DNA of 13,465 nt from Sutterella sp. UBA4713 (GTDB lineage: Bacteria; Pseudomonadota; Gammaproteobacteria; Burkholderiales; Burkholderiaceae_F): NCBI GenBank assembly GCA_002404465.1, contig DHJT01000052.1:16820-30284 (forward strand), written 5' to 3'. The first letter of the stretch is position 1. The number at the start of each line of letters is the position of its first letter. Positions 13,088-13,465 of this stretch are shown here, piece by piece. The position numbers and the translations under genes were made by a program. The notes below the pieces were generated by a model. The model saw nothing but the letters and a program-made list of their open reading frames with translations. It did not search any database and was not told the origin of the DNA.

Positions 13088-13465
13088 ATGAAGATTATCT
13101 ACACAGACGTGCTGGTGATCGGTGGCGGTCTTGCCGGCTTGCGCATGGCGGTTGCTGCCAAACGTCGCGGCCATGACTCTATCGTCCTTTCACTCGTGCC
13201 TCCGAAGCGTTCGCACTCGAAGGCGGCCCAGGGCGGCATGCAGGCCTCTCTGGCTAACGTGATTAAAGGCATGGGAGACAACGAAGACATCCACTTTGCC
13301 GATACCGTTCGCGGTTCTGACTGGGGTGCCGACCAAGACGTCGTGCGTATGTTCGTCAACACCAGCCCGAAGGCTGTGCGTGAACTTGCTGCCTGGGGTG
13401 TTCCCTGGAGCCGTATCACACCGGGTGACCGTCAGGTCATTATTAACGGTGAGAAGGTCACGATT
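13088..13465 (+). CDS. frdA: Fumarate reductase flavoprotein subunit FrdA, N-terminal fragment (runs off window)
   Basis: FrdA is the catalytic FAD subunit of quinol:fumarate reductase, which uses fumarate as terminal electron acceptor at the cytoplasmic face of the membrane. The first 126 codons are present and open to the window edge. They show the dinucleotide-binding VIGGGLAGLRMA at 10-21 and RSHSKAAQGGMQASL, whose H43 aligns with the histidine that covalently binds FAD in this family. They also show GDNEDIHFADTVRGSDWG and RELAAWGVPWSRI. From memory the spacing and wording match Wolinella/Campylobacter FrdA more closely than E. coli FrdA or SdhA. The start is set by AAGGAG nine bases upstream. 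No frdC precedes it within the window, unlike the frdCAB order of Wolinella. A succinate dehydrogenase of the same type cannot be excluded from the fragment. Confidence 0.92.
   Translation, partial: MKIIYTDVLVIGGGLAGLRMAVAAKRRGHDSIVLSLVPPKRSHSKAAQGGMQASLANVIKGMGDNEDIHFADTVRGSDWGADQDVVRMFVNTSPKAVRELAAWGVPWSRITPGDRQVIINGEKVTI

Noticed and set aside
12833..13174. Minus-strand open frame across the frdA leader and start
   Set aside because: It overlaps the strongly supported frdA N-terminus and the hairpin region, has no ribosome binding site that I can see and resembles no protein I know.
1..13465. CRISPR arrays, tRNA or rRNA genes, prophage or defence islands
   Set aside because: No regularly spaced repeats, cloverleaf-like sequences or defence-type proteins were seen; apart from the IS relic the genes are ordinary chromosomal ones.

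Overview
The window looks like a chromosomal segment of an anaerobic or microaerophilic betaproteobacterium. Sutterellaceae (Sutterella/Parasutterella-like) is my best guess. This rests on a RisA/OmpR-type response regulator, the recG-oxyR neighbourhood, moderate GC content and a Wolinella-type fumarate reductase flavoprotein. The placement is inferred from remembered protein families, not from a search. No rRNA, tRNA or CRISPR array is visible, and almost all of the DNA is ordinary core genome.

Layout. (1) 1-1722, minus strand: a tight run of yciB (GTG start), a secreted PpiC-type prolyl isomerase whose start overlaps the yciB stop, and the first 87 codons of mfd. (2) 1723-1829: divergent intergenic region. 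(3) 1830-4565, plus strand: a large two-lobed M16 zinc protease with a probable lipoprotein signal. (4) 4566-5083: a decayed IS200/IS605-type relic, namely the C-terminal third of a TnpB/OrfB pseudogene plus the element's right-end hairpin. It is squeezed between the protease stop codon and the stop codon of the next, convergent gene. (5) 5081-5548, minus strand: a small exported protein of unknown function whose TGA stop lies in the relic's end. (6) 5725-7845, plus strand: an OmpR/EnvZ-type two-component system with a repeat-rich upstream region. (7) 7863-7889: a 12-bp-stem terminator between convergent genes. (8) 7914-8210, minus strand: an HU-like nucleoid protein with a Cys-X-X-Cys tail. 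(9) 8433-12633, minus strand: recG, oxyR and a Sel1-repeat gene, closely spaced and probably co-transcribed. (10) 12634-13087: a gene-free stretch holding a candidate promoter and a structured leader of four hairpins. (11) 13088 to the window end, plus strand: the start of frdA.

Functional themes are envelope upkeep and sensing (YciB, PpiC, M16 protease, OmpR/EnvZ), DNA repair and oxidative stress (Mfd, RecG, OxyR) and anaerobic respiration (FrdA). I do not see a clear new multi-gene system. The two features most worth a second look are the structured frdA leader, whose last hairpin is followed by six T residues just before the ribosome binding site, and the TnpB relic whose right end appears to have supplied a host gene's stop codon.
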